Part shown: positions 21,420 through 33,898 of the stretch, piece after piece | Numbering within the stretch: position 1 is the first letter of the stretch | Layout of the letters: the number at the start of each line of letters is the position of its first letter | Source of the DNA: Aptenodytes patagonicus | Lineage: Eukaryota > Chordata > Aves > Sphenisciformes > Spheniscidae | Direction: 5' to 3' | Length of the DNA stretch: 64,000 nucleotides | NCBI RefSeq assembly: GCF_965638725.1 | Contig: NC_134950.1 | Span: forward strand, 3,472,101 to 3,536,100 | The notes under the pieces: generated by a model | What the model was told of the DNA's origin: nothing | Seen by the model: only the letters and a program-made list of their open reading frames with translations | Database searches by the model: none | Position numbers and translations under genes: made by a program

Positions 21420-24400
21420 AGCTGCTGTAATGGTCTGCAACTCATCCACCCCAGGGACAACTGGTCCAAGCCCAGGCCTCCAAATGAACTGCAGTTAGTA
21501 TCTGGCCTGGGTGTACTGCTGGATCCAAGACTTGGAAACACTCTGGGCCAGTCATATCAATAGACAGCATGTATGGGAACACTTCAGCTCCAGTACAAAC
21601 CTGCACAGTTACACACTGCATTAGACTCTAACAGCTTCCTGTCTGAAACTGTGTTTTATTTGTCATCTTCTGGGATTGCTAATAAATCAGAGAGGGAAAA
21701 AAAAGCTATGACTTATCCCTTCCATTCTCAAACACAAAGTGCTCCTGGTTAGGCAATGCCTGCATCAGGAATTTCCTTTGGGTTACCAAGTCACTATGGA
21801 AGGAAAAGGTCCTGGTGGAAATAAGTCATCACACATCAATCCTATGAACCACTTATTTGGAGCACAAAACTCCAGACCAAACCACCATGGTCACCTTATG
21901 CATTTTCCCCAGGCATTAGCTGCATGTCTGAAAGCCCCCAAGAAGCCCTGTTCAGAGCCTTGCTTGACCACCGCCCTCCATTTGCATCACAAAACACAAT
22001 ACAGCATCTCAAGCAGTTCACAGTCAAGGAGAGACTTGAAAGAAATACAGAGGACTTAAAAGCCTCCAAGGACAATGTGCCATTGCAAAAAGGCAGGAGA
22101 CAGCAACTGTGTTGCCAAGGTCATGGGTCCATGTCAAATGATGTCACCCACCCTCTGCATTACAGAGAAGGAAGGACCCAGCCCAGTTCCTCTCTGACAT
22201 TAGGTCTGACTCTGGGACAAATTTGGGGTATGTGGATGAGATGGGCACTCAGAACATTTCTTTCTCCTTCTAAAAGCACAAGGGGTGCCCCCCACCCCCC
22301 GCCTCAAGCTGATTTTTACTTGGGCCAGTCCAGTGCTAACAAGGAAGGGAGAGAAAAAAGCCCCTAAAACAAATCAAACCCAAAGCCAAGTTCTGCATCA
22401 AGGAGGAAAGGTTTCCTTCCTCCTGGCAGAAACCCTGCAACATGGGAATAATTCAACACAGTCAAAGCGGCATCTAACAAACAGAGAACAGCAATGATCG
22501 TCCCCTTCCAATGCCCTCTTGAGGATACGAACAAATCCCACACCCTCATCCAAGCACTCTTCACCTCTGCCTATGGGATGGCACCTCTCCTGTGCAGTCC
22601 TTTCCTCAACTTTACCTGTTGCACACTGAAACAGGTTTGATGCCTTTCTTTGGAAAGATTTCCTAAAACGTCTCTGAGGCTTAGAAATATTATTCTCTTT
22701 CCCAAGCCAAAGATGCCCACGTCCAATTGATTCCCATTTGATCCTCCATTAGTACTATCTTTTAACATAAATACCTCTTTTGCCCCAACATATTTAACAT
22801 AAATACTTCTTCTGCCCCCAAGCTTCTTTTGCTTTGCTTACAAAGAGCATCTTTCAGCCTTGGTTGACCAAGTGATCCATATGCTCTTCTCACAAAATAC
22901 ATCCCCCCTTTCCCTGATCATCCAAAGGACAGTCTGAATTCCCTGAGGCTGCGTGCAACACTTTGGGGACCAGCTTGTAACACCCAATGCTTAATTCCTA
23001 CTTGGTTTCACTTAGGCAGAGAAACTTTCATGGCTCAAAATGCAGCAAGGGAGCCAATATTTCTATTATCTCCCTTCTATCCCTGATTGCACATACCTCT
23101 CTCTGTGACACATAGCCTGCTGCAAGGCCATGAGGCATCCATATGCTGGGAACATTTTTTGACGTTCCTTTCCTAATCCGTTTGAACCCTAACAATTTGA
23201 CAGGTCAGGCAGACCTAACAGGTTTTGCTACCAGCTGGCAGAGCAGAACATAATAGCTCATCCCCCTTTAAGTAGGACCCAAAGGACTAGGAGGCCATCG
23301 CAGCCTCCAGCCCTGTGAAATGCACAATTCGGTGGGCCACTCAGGCAGACAATCGCCAGTAATCCTAGAGCCTTCCCTCTAATTCACACTCACGCAGACA
23401 GGGCATGTAACCTGCCTGTGACTCATCTTGTTCTCGGGCAAACTGCCACAAAGGAAGAACATTCAAAATGGCCCATGATGACTCTCCGCTGCTTCGCTCC
23501 AAATAAAACAGGGGAAGGAGTGGCAGCTGCAGAGCCTGTTTCAAAACAGAGTCACAATGAAACGGTGACACAGCAATTCGCACAAGCCCAAAACAGAGCA
23601 AGGCTCTGACATAAGCAGCCTCTTTTACAGCCCAACCTACAGAGGCGGGAAGCTCGCCTGGCTGGTGATTTGGTCTGTTTCTGAGTGACAAGTCAATGCA
23701 GAAAAATGTGGTGATGCATCACAGTTAGAAACAGTTGTGCACACCAGCCAGACAACCCCAAAAACTGCCCTCTTTCCCCTTTTCCCTTTTAGCAAAGCAG
23801 TGTTGTATCCCAGGGGTCGTTGCTATTTCAGAGACAGGGGAGTCCCCAGCCTTGCAGATGAAATGTAGACTCCATGGAGGAAGCGCAGTGAGTGGCTATG
23901 TCTGGCTAAATATCCATATGGAGAAATGATACCACCTTGGCACTGTTGTCCATCAGGGCTCTGGGGCCTCTTATATCCTCTACCCTAAAATATTACCCTT
24001 CCCTTATAGATCTTATGGTTTTCTCAGTCTACTTGACACATTCTTGCTTAGACCACATTAAACCTCTGTGTCGACACTGCGAGAATTAAAGTAATTTTAT
24101 TTCTATGTAGCTTCATTCACTTTGACCTGGTTTAATGAGCACACTTTAAATTCACCCCTTTGGGTAGTCCAGTATAACTTGCAAACATGTCTATGCAGAG
24201 ATGAGCTCCCCCATAACTTCTCCGTGCTACTTCTTTGTTACACATCACAGCCTTCTCCGCACTTTAGTTTAGTCTGGTTTTGGAAGTGGAAGCTCTGAAA
24301 ACCCCAGCAGGAAGGATTAACCTGGCTAGTATTTGTAGGTAGCACCCTGGAGATGATTTCAACATAAGCCTTGACTGTATCTATTCTCCCCTGCACTTGC

Positions 24401-27400
24401 TAACATAGGATCTACGTAATCCTCTTCCCAGTCACGCCCATCTGGTGAGCTGAGCCTAACCCTTTAGACCTGAGTTGACACCAAAGCCATAGCGTGGGAG
24501 GGCAGAGAGACACGTGGAGCAGGGCAAATCCAGCTACACCCATCCAGGGAGAGGAGCTGGCACAAGCTCACAGGAGCAGAATGAATGGGGCAGGAGTGTT
24601 AGGTAGACAGGGTGTCCCCCTGAGGCTGTGGGTTTGTTGGTACGTCTCAGGCCATGGCGGTTGAAAAGAGAAGAACAATGCTAACAGCTCAGACAGCAAT
24701 AGTGTAGGACATCCTAGCTCAGACTTCATTCGAAACTCTTAGCCCATCATTTGTACACACAGAAATGCGGTGGGAGGGGGTCCTCCTTCGCTCCCAGAGG
24801 ACGCAACACCGAAGTCAACCTCATCAGCAGAGGATGACCCCAGCCAAAGACAAGGAAGAGGAAAAGGCACTAGTGGCTTTTGTGAAGAGGCCCAGCTGCT
24901 TTCCAAATAATCTTGCTTGCTGACAGTACAGGAGCCAGCAAAGCTTGGCTGTGTTGCATGCAGATCACTACCAAAACAGAGAACATGATGGATGTCTTCA
25001 GGAGGACTATCAAGCATGTGAAGGGAAGCTCCAGTAAGAGGAAAGGAGCTACTGTATTTTTTTAAGTGTAAATTATGCCTCTGCTTGTACGTATAAATCA
25101 GATCTCCCATGGATTGGAAACTTTGCATTCTCAGGAACGTCCAAGCTGATCTGTATCTCCATAAAAGCCTAGTCTTCATTAAACCAAGCAAATGCTTCAT
25201 CATTTGAAGGAAGTCTTTGTGCACTCAAGACACAAACTTCTCCGAAATCCCCCCAGCTGGGACAATTTTCTTGGAGAGTTCACCCTTCTGCTGCAGTACA
25301 GACAGCCACTATGTTCCAGCTGACATTCTGGTTCTGGGAGAAGGTTCAAGTCTGCCCAAGGTTATAACCAATAAGTGAAATTAGCAGTGGCTTCATCTCA
25401 GTTAACCTCAAATTGCCTATGTCTACACAGACGCGCCTTGAAGCAATTGAACTCGAGCTTTCCCTTGGCACTGGATCAAGCACCATGAATTTGCATTTGA
25501 GTTTTAGCTCATACTGCACATTAAATTTATCCAAACAACAGGCATATATGAGCATTTATGATCAGTTTCCCTTCCTTCATCCTATCTCCACAGCAAATTG
25601 CTGAGGAGTGTTTCTGACAGCCTTTTAAAGCACAAATGGTCAAAATATATAGATACAGTATTTATAGACTACTATGGCTATAGGAATAAAAATAAGAGTC
25701 TGCTACTTTGCTGCAAAGCTCAGATTCAGTCTATATTAAATCATGCTGTTTGCAAGCCCCTCCACGCACAGCACAAGACTTTATCTGTGCATAGAGATTG
25801 TATTCACGTGACACATGGTCACTATAGGTGAAGAGTTACAATACTTGCAAATTATCCCCTTCACTGTCACCATTCCCAGCATTTTGAGGAACAGAGGTCA
25901 CTGGGGCTGCGTTCCTGGATCTAGCTTCAGCCACTGAGTCCCATTGCCTTCCCCACTGGGAGAAAGAGGCAGATGGAAAAACCAGTGGTGCTAAGCAGAA
26001 CCTGGGAGTTTGGCTCATTGCAACCGGGTGCAGGGCAGGAGCTGGCAATGCAGTTTGTTTATACAAACTTTGCTTCTGGGATTGTCCCACATTGCACCAT
26101 GATGTTGAGGAGAGCCTGATGACCCATGTGGACTGCTATATCAAATCTCAAACACTGAGGTTTTCAAAGACCTTGAGTTTATTGCAGATCAACACAAGCC
26201 ATTTTAAGATAACTTTTGGTGCTTGAGAGTGTGTTAGGCTCTATGGGGAGCATAGCCATTGTATTAGGAGGTGCAAACCCCACTTTGCGTTGCACAGCCT
26301 GACCCGGCAACAGATCCACAGAGACAGCTAAGACTAGCCAAAGCACAGAATAATTCTTGTTCTATGCTGCAAAGGATGGAGGTCTGCTGAAGGTCACCAG
26401 ATCACTAGAGTTTGCTCTGTGGACCCTGCCCTCATTAAAGCAAAAAGAGGTCTCTTCTAAGTGCCTATTTCCAGTGCTAAAGACCATGAATTAAATCTTT
26501 GCCATTGTTGTCACTGTGGCTGTTACCAGTGTGCATTAGGAGCATCCCTTCTCAGGGGAAATGGGGAATGGAGTGAGAACCCATCCAGCAGGTCATCCAT
26601 CCTTTTACTCATTACTTGACTATGGTGAGGCCTTTTATGTTCCACAGCCCATAAACCATCCTGTTATCATGAGCCATAAAGCAGCCTGATCCAGCACCAC
26701 AAGCACTGGCCTGACTGTGTTTCTGGCTTTGGTTGCATTGGGGAGGGCAGATCATGCAAAGAAATGAATTAATGGTTAATGTTTGGGGGGAGGGGGTGTA
26801 AATAGCAATGTCAACAACTCTTTATCCTTGCAAAACATAGCTATGGGTGTATCATGGCCAAATCTCTTCCACAGTGCCCTAAAACTGGCAGCAATACTTT
26901 GCTGAGATGCGCAGATGTGCACACGTAAGAAAACACACAGAGAAAATCACAGAGCCGTAATGCAGCCAGAGACAGACATGTGCCCTGTGCCTTCCCATAC
27001 CTCCAGGACTTTGCTTTGTCGTTCTACACAACACACTGTGCTTCACCTTATGAAGCTCTGCAGAAGGACAGCCTTGCTATCAGTAGTGATGTGTTACAAA
27101 ACTTCAAAAAGTGACAAGGCTCCTTGGGATCTGGCTAGAGGAACTCAGAGACAGGCCAAAAGTGGAAGGTTATTTACATGGGGAACAAGTTCTGCTGAGA
27201 GATACTAGCCTTCATTCTCTTCTTTTGAGGATAACACCCACTGTGCAAATTTGAGTAGTCCATGAAACTAATACAAACTGAATGAAGGCTGGAGGAGGTG
27301 GCAGAAATCTGGCTTGGAGGAGAGCACGGGCTGAGCTGTAGCAGATGCCTGCTCAGACACCAGCCAGACAAAATCCTCTTTTGTCTCTCACTTTACAAAA

Positions 27401-30400
27401 CAGCAGTCAGATCCACCTCAAGATCTTGTGATGTTTGTGAAATACTGTGGGGTCTTGGCAAAAGACACAGTGAGATGCCTGGGATTTGCTTACCTGGTCC
27501 AGGCATCTGGTAGTTGAACTGCATTTCTCAGGTCAAAAGGAGAGGCTAGGGGGTTTTTTTCGAGTGCGCGAGGCCCGAAATCCCCATTTCCCTTCATCAT
27601 TTCTGTTTCTTTAGCACTTTGGAAAAATCTTCCTCTGTGCTCTCATTTCCATCTGAAAGTCTTGACTCTTGGATCCAGGTGCTGTGCTGTGAATCAGGTA
27701 CTGTCAAGGAATAACAATCTGTCCTGTTAAAATGACAATGGGTCCCTTGCTTTTAAAACAAGACTCTTTGCTATTGATACATTTGACAATAATGATATTA
27801 CTGCCTGCTGGTCCCAGCCCCCTTTAATCTGTCCCCTTTCCCACTGCCCTTCTGGACACACAGACACTTGCAGTTTGTAATGCGGCTTTCCCATCTTCTG
27901 ACAAATCCTCCCACAGACAGTTAGTTATCATTGCAAGGTATGTTTTCTGTCGTCTTCTTTTCAAACCGTTATGACCTGGAACAATTTCTACATCCATTGC
28001 TACTGCTAAATTTCAGACAATCTTCCTCAGCTGTCTCTAGAGACCGGAGGCTGCCACCAGCCCAGGCCTGTTCCCTTAGCCTGATGTACGGCCCCACAGC
28101 CAGTGGCAGTCCTTGTTGTTTCAAAGATGATTTCACAGCAGGGACAAAACAGGAGGATGGAAGAAAAGGATGCACTCATAGAAACTTCCAGAGACTCTTT
28201 TCTCTAACCTTCCCAGACCACAGCACTTATGACCAGCATAAGAGTCAGGCAGAGGCATCTGGAAGACATCCACGTCTCCAAGCCCTTCGGAAGCCCTCTG
28301 CAACATCTCCACCTGGCCAAGCTCTCCCATCGTACCTTGGCTGGGCTGTTCAGCACAGGGAAAACGCAGGCACAGGGAAATCGCAGGTTTTGTGCCGTTA
28401 CTCATACAGGCTGGTTGTTTTACCCCTACAAAACCAGTATGATCGAATCAGCTGAAATAATATCTGTAGCGTTTAAACCCCTGGTGCATGGAAACTGGGC
28501 CAGACTCTGACATGGTATAAATGGGTATAGCACCACCAAAGTTGTTTAAGCTGCTGTAAATCAGGAAGGATCTGGATCCTTTGCCTCTAGTGCATCCCTG
28601 CATGTGTTGTGACTTAGTAAGCAATAACTAAGAACAACATTTAGTCTCCCAGCCTGAGTGTTGTGCAGAATATCAAAATATTTCACCAGGAGTGCAATGA
28701 CATGACTTTCTCTGCCCTTCACAATCATAAAAATGTCCTCACTTCCCACATCCAGGGAAACAGTGAAGTCACTTATCCTCTAAATTATACTGAAGTCAAC
28801 AGAAGCGGCAGAGTCCTTGTTTTACCTGACGTTCCACTTGAAAAGGAGCAACGCCCGAGCCTCTGTCATGGCAACTGCTCGTCCCTAGCAGATGAGCTGT
28901 CTCCAGGCCTCTCCGATTACATCTTTGCCATTATAATTCACATCCTGCACTTATTAGCGATAAGGTCATTGGGAGCAAATACAATGGGAGCTGCTGAAAA
29001 CTCTGTTGTTGCACATGCTCCCAATGACACTCACTGTGCTACAGAAACCAAAAATAACTTCCTGGTCTCCCAGAGTGGCATGGAAAATATTTCCCTGTAT
29101 TTTCTGCATTATGGATAACTTCCCTCCTTTAGGTTTATGGTGGCTATTTCTCCAGGAGAGCCAAACACAAACATCCCTTGGGGGCACGTGTCGTTTTCCT
29201 CTGAGCTCTGCAGAAGTGCTCTCACCCTGGAGATGTCTATGCCCTCCTTACAAGGATGGAAAATCACTCTCCCTCACTTTCTCTGACTCCTACTTACGCA
29301 TACACAGCTTTAACTCAATATTTCTCCCTTTCTTTGTTTTTTCCAACATCCTCAGCCTTATCTTCTTACTTATGGGCTCTTAATACTTGTAGGAGAGTGT
29401 GAGCTCTCAGTGCATGCCCATAGCAGAGAGCAGCAACATTGCTTGTGTCCTCTGTGGTTTCTCTAAACGAAATACACACACTCCCTGAAAATCCCGGAGG
29501 CTCTTTCCTACTTGCTTTTAGGGCAAGAGAAGGAGAAAGTGCTCCAGGAGCTTCATTTCTTCCCTAAGAACGACCACATCTGCAACTGCTAAACAGCATG
29601 ACGGCAATGGACCAGGAAAACTACTTCTGCTCAAGCAATCTAGATTGTTTTGCTTCTTCCTACCACTTTTCCCATTTCTTCCCGTGCTGTCTCTCACTGC
29701 CTTTGCCTGGCTCTGAGTGGCACATGCAGAGACTGTCTCTCTGCACTGCCAGGGTCTGCTCTGCTTAAAAGCTCATGAATTATCTTTGATGCTCTGTAAA
29801 AACAATTTTTTTTGACACACAGTATTAAACTCCAGAACTGCCATGAGTGTCAGAGGAGATAGGAATGGGATGTGAGAATCCAGCCAGGTCAAGAGTGAGC
29901 AAGAAGCGTATCCAGGGACCTCTGTGAAGGTCAAGTCCTGCAGATAAGCCACCATATCATAAAAGCCGTTACCACAAGTTGTTTTTCTAGTGAGAACCCC
30001 AGCCCCTTTCCCCCCCATGTATTTGAAAATACAATTCACACACACAAGGGGTGAACCAGAACCGCTATTGCAGTGACACCTGGAGACCTCAGAAGCCAGC
30101 AAGGCCCCATTGTGCTGTCATATGGAGACACATGGTAAGTCCTTGACCCCGAGTAGGATAAACAGGCAGGGCAGAGAGGGCAGAGCAGGGACAGGCAAAG
30201 TGTTCCCCTGTTGGGCAGGGGAAGAAGGGATTCAAAGCCCCTTCACTATAAATTTATTATTGCACTGGCCACAGAGAGGGATTCCTTTGCTGGGACTGAT
30301 CGGTCTGGCTAACCCCAGACTCCCAAAAAAGCTCATGAACAACTGTGTTTTTAAGTATGCTAAAGGCTTTGACTTTCCCTGATCCAGCTGCAAAAAACAC

Positions 30401-31474
30401 CAGCTTTCTTGACAGCTACAACTGTGGTAATGACTCATTGTCAGAGCAAACATCTGTGTCTCATCTAACATATGGTGCAGCACAAAAAGGGACAAAGTTA
30501 TTCTGTAAAGAAACCAACAATGACCTGCTGATCAGGCCAAGAGGAGGAAGGCTTCAAGCTGGTTTGCACTGCCCTGCAGTCTCTAGAGTACTATTAAAAT
30601 GTACAAGGATATGCAAGACCTGGAACGGGGATCACATGCCCTTTTGTGACCTCATATGCTGCATCCAAGTTAGAGATACTGAGCACCACAACTTGTGAGC
30701 AGCCAGCTGCTTGGGAAGCAAGCCTGGATTCAGTAGGAAGGATTGAATCCTGCAGGGCAGGAGTAGGATCTCCTCTGAAAGGTTAAGTCCCGACAATCAC
30801 TGTACCGAGACTGCAAGGAGTCCAGGAAGCTCTACGCCCCTAATTCTGCCAGCAAGAAGGGCTTCTACTTTAAACCAACCAGTAGACATAGCAGCAACAC
30901 ATGTTGGATGTGTGCAGAGTGGTGTGTTTGCTCTCTCAGATGGAGAAAGCAGGACGAGCAGGCAGAGTTACCATAGCCCACTGAGATCCTGCTCCATGTC
31001 CTTAGAGCTAAGTGACACCGTGGGTCACACTGGGACACAGTGGCTGTCCTCAAAAAGCCACTGTGGTAGTGGGGACTCCATCTACCCTGGGACATGGTTT
31101 GAACAATTGCACCATGGGGTGCAATTCAGAAGGACCTTGTACACAATCCAGCAGTTCCATGCTGGCCATGAACCCCCAGCCTCCAACATGGCTCCAGTCA
31201 CACCAGCTTTGGGGATGAGCCTGGAAACTGGACTCAGTTATGGCCCAGCTAGCTGCAAAATGCCATGCTGGGGGACAGTTGAGCCACTTTGGAGTCTGGA
31301 AGCCTGGATATCATGCTAAACATGGTTAATTAGCCTTTGGGTACCTCTGGTCAGGGCCCTGGCTTTGCAGCAGGCAAGGAGGCCAGCCGGCTTCAGGTCA
31401 CCAATGTTGCCAGAGTCATTGATGGGCATCTGTTGGGAAGACTGAGCCCAGAAGTATCCTGCTGCATTGTCACC
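21420..31474. other. Long intergenic stretch, no gene recognised
   Basis: Ten kilobases of ordinary composition with few CpGs. No exon, RNA gene or clear transposon is recognised. Open frames of up to 174 codons (27931-28455) have no domain and overlap others on the opposite strand. The one clear local structure is a 32-base-period repeat at 22761-22820. Confidence 0.45.
22761..22820. repeat. Short tandem duplication, period 32
   Basis: AACATAAATACCTCTTTTGCCCC at 22764 recurs 32 bases later as AACATAAATACTTCTTCTGCCCC at 22796, with two changes. It covers about two copies and looks like an old slippage duplication. Confidence 0.8.
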
Positions 31475-31725
31475 AGCATGTTACCTCCGAGGTCATGTCT
31501 AGCCCAACCTCCTACACAAAGCATGGTCTGATATGGGAGTCAGACCAGAGTCTTCAGGGCTTTACACAGCCTGGTCTTGAAAACATCAAAGGACAGAGAC
31601 CACACAACTTTGCCCTGTCCTGTCCATCCAGGCAAAAAGCTGATCTGGGGGTCACACTGAGCAAACCCCCACCTCCTTCCCCACATCAGCCCAAGTAATG
31701 AAGCCGTGGGTAGCCCTACTCTGTT
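31475..31725 (-). mobile_element. Old CR1 LINE 3' fragment
   Basis: On the + strand the text runs TCTAGCCCAACCTCCTACACAAAGCATGGTCTGAT... CAGGGCTTTACACAGCCTGGTCTTGAAAACATCAAAGGACAGAGACCACACAAC. This is the CR1 tail pattern (CTAGTCCAACCTCCTGCTCAAAGCAGGG... CCAAGGATGGAGA) with many substitutions. It is much older than the copies at 1863, 6909 and 16050. Boundaries are approximate. Confidence 0.75.
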
Positions 31726-33860
31726 GAACATGGGGCCTACACATCCACTGGATCTGAGCCTGTAACACCTCCAGGACCAAGGAAGGCTGACAGATCCCTG
31801 TGTACATGGGGAAAAGCTCTAGAGACATCAAACCATGCACAATGCTAAAAGTTCAGCGTTGAACCTGCTAAAAGAGTCCAGAGTTGTACTTGCTGCCTCT
31901 GCTCATTGCCAGCCTGTCCCCTGCCTTTCCAAGACTTCTAATACCCTGCTTGGCTCCCGGCTCTTACTAGCAGAGGGTCTACCTGCTCTTTGAGTCAGCC
32001 GGAGCCACAACACTGCAGATGAAATGAGTGCCATCCCAAAGGATGTCATCTCTTGGTGGCTTGGCCTCATGATCCAGGCCTTGAGGGAAGGATAATGCAG
32101 GAGCAGAAACTCCTGCTTCAAAAGGTGCCTCCACACTGGCAGCAGAAGGATCTTGGTGGCAGTGAATTGCCACAGCCTTCAAAGGGACCTGGGAGGCTGT
32201 CTCAGATACTGCTGCTGGGAAAAGACAGCCTGGACTAAAGGGAAAACCACTTTCTGGTTGCAGTGTTGGAGTCTGTGTGGGGCTGGACACTTCTGCTTTC
32301 ACACAGGGGTGTCACATGATGGCTTGTGTCCTTCACTTGCAGGTCAACATGGATACACGCAGGCAAAACATAGCCAAGGGTCTCCCTCAGGCAGTTTGAT
32401 GGACACTGAGGGGAAAGGAACATCTTTCCAGCGAACTGCGTGATGTTCACTTCTCCAGCACTAGCAAGGCCAAATTTATGTGGGGTGCTCCAAGTGAAAA
32501 AAGCAGAAAGCTCCCCAGCCTGCTGGAGGTTGGGTTGGGTTTGGTATTGAGACTCGTGGCACCGGGGAACCTAAGAACTTCCAAAAACCCAGCAGAGCAT
32601 CTCAGCCTCGACACCCAGCTGCTGCTGCTGAAAGCCTTGCTTTGGAGTCTTTAGTCTGGGATGTCCAAACACCTGGCCACATGTACTGAAAGTGTATTCT
32701 TAAAGTGGGAAAATTACCCAAACATCTCAGATAACACTGCAAAATCCCTCGTTCAGTTTCAGATCCATTGAGGAGGGGAACAGTTATGAAATCTGGGTGT
32801 TCGAATGCTCCCCTGACATCAAAACCAAGGTAAAAGAGCTTGAACAAAAATCAGGGACATGGAGAAATCTCCTGCCCTCCTTCCCTCCCTCCCAGCCAGC
32901 CACACAACCACTGCCCAAAGTCTCAGGCAGTCTTCTTGGACCTTGCACCACTGTCTCTCCCAACACACACCCTCTCACCTGCATCACTACAGGCTGACAC
33001 CCTTTGCCTCCTTAAGTCCAACCCCATCTGCTGTCTGGACCAGACTCATAACAGGGCACACGGTCTGTGGCCACTTCTCACCCCCATGTGTTGCCCACCA
33101 ATACTGAGATGCAGCTGACTTCACACCAAACTCCTCCTGTGGTCTTGTCCTCCATCCCAAGCCAGATCCCCTCCAAGCCTATGGCATCCTACCTTCTTCT
33201 CCTTCCTGCTCACCTCAAACCAAGACCCCAACCCTTAGCCTCTGCTCTCCACCTCCTTGACCCTGTTCTCCCTGATTACCTGTCCTCCTCAAGAGGAGTC
33301 TTTCCTACATCCAACCCATAAACCTCACCAGCCTCCTTTTTCTCTTCCATGCCTTCCACATCCTCCATGGCCCAAACCATAGGTGTTTTAGACCCAGCCC
33401 ACCCCAGTGTAGGGAACCATCTGGTTTACTGCTGCTTTCTTATGGGATCAGATGTGACAGCAATGAACACAACAGAAAAGCTCTCACTAGAGGCAATATA
33501 CGGAGACTGGACTTCAGATCTAATGACTGGGAACCATTTCAAGTGTTAATCATTCCTCTTTGTTGTTCTTTATCCAAGTTGAAGCTAAATCTTAATCTCC
33601 TTAATCCCACTATTTCCATGTGAAAGGTCTCTGGGCAATGTCGGAGATAAACTCATTTATTTCTCTTAGAAGTTATGTCAAGGAGCACCACGGGAAGATC
33701 CGCATAGGCAGGAATTTGTAGATACAGTCCCCCAGGGTGCGAGATCCGTGTTCTTTTTTCAAACCTGATTAATTCTGCATCAGTTGGGCACATTACAGAC
33801 ACCATTTTCCTGAAGTCTACAGTGTATTCCCTGGGTCACAGCTGCTGCTTCTGCCACTGC

Positions 33861-33898
33861 TTGCTATTTGTGGAGTGATTGCGTCTGACAAATAGCAA
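33861..33898. repeat. Perfect 11-bp inverted repeat (hairpin)
   Basis: TTGCTATTTGT (33861-33871) and ACAAATAGCAA (33888-33898) are exact reverse complements around a 16-base loop. Pairing stops immediately outside the arms. The 11-bp stem is shorter than a microRNA precursor, so it is more likely a protein-binding palindrome or chance. Confidence 0.85.

Noticed and set aside
27931..28455. 174-codon open frame on the + strand
   Set aside because: No motif, signal peptide or domain is recognisable, and antisense frames overlap it. It is treated as chance.
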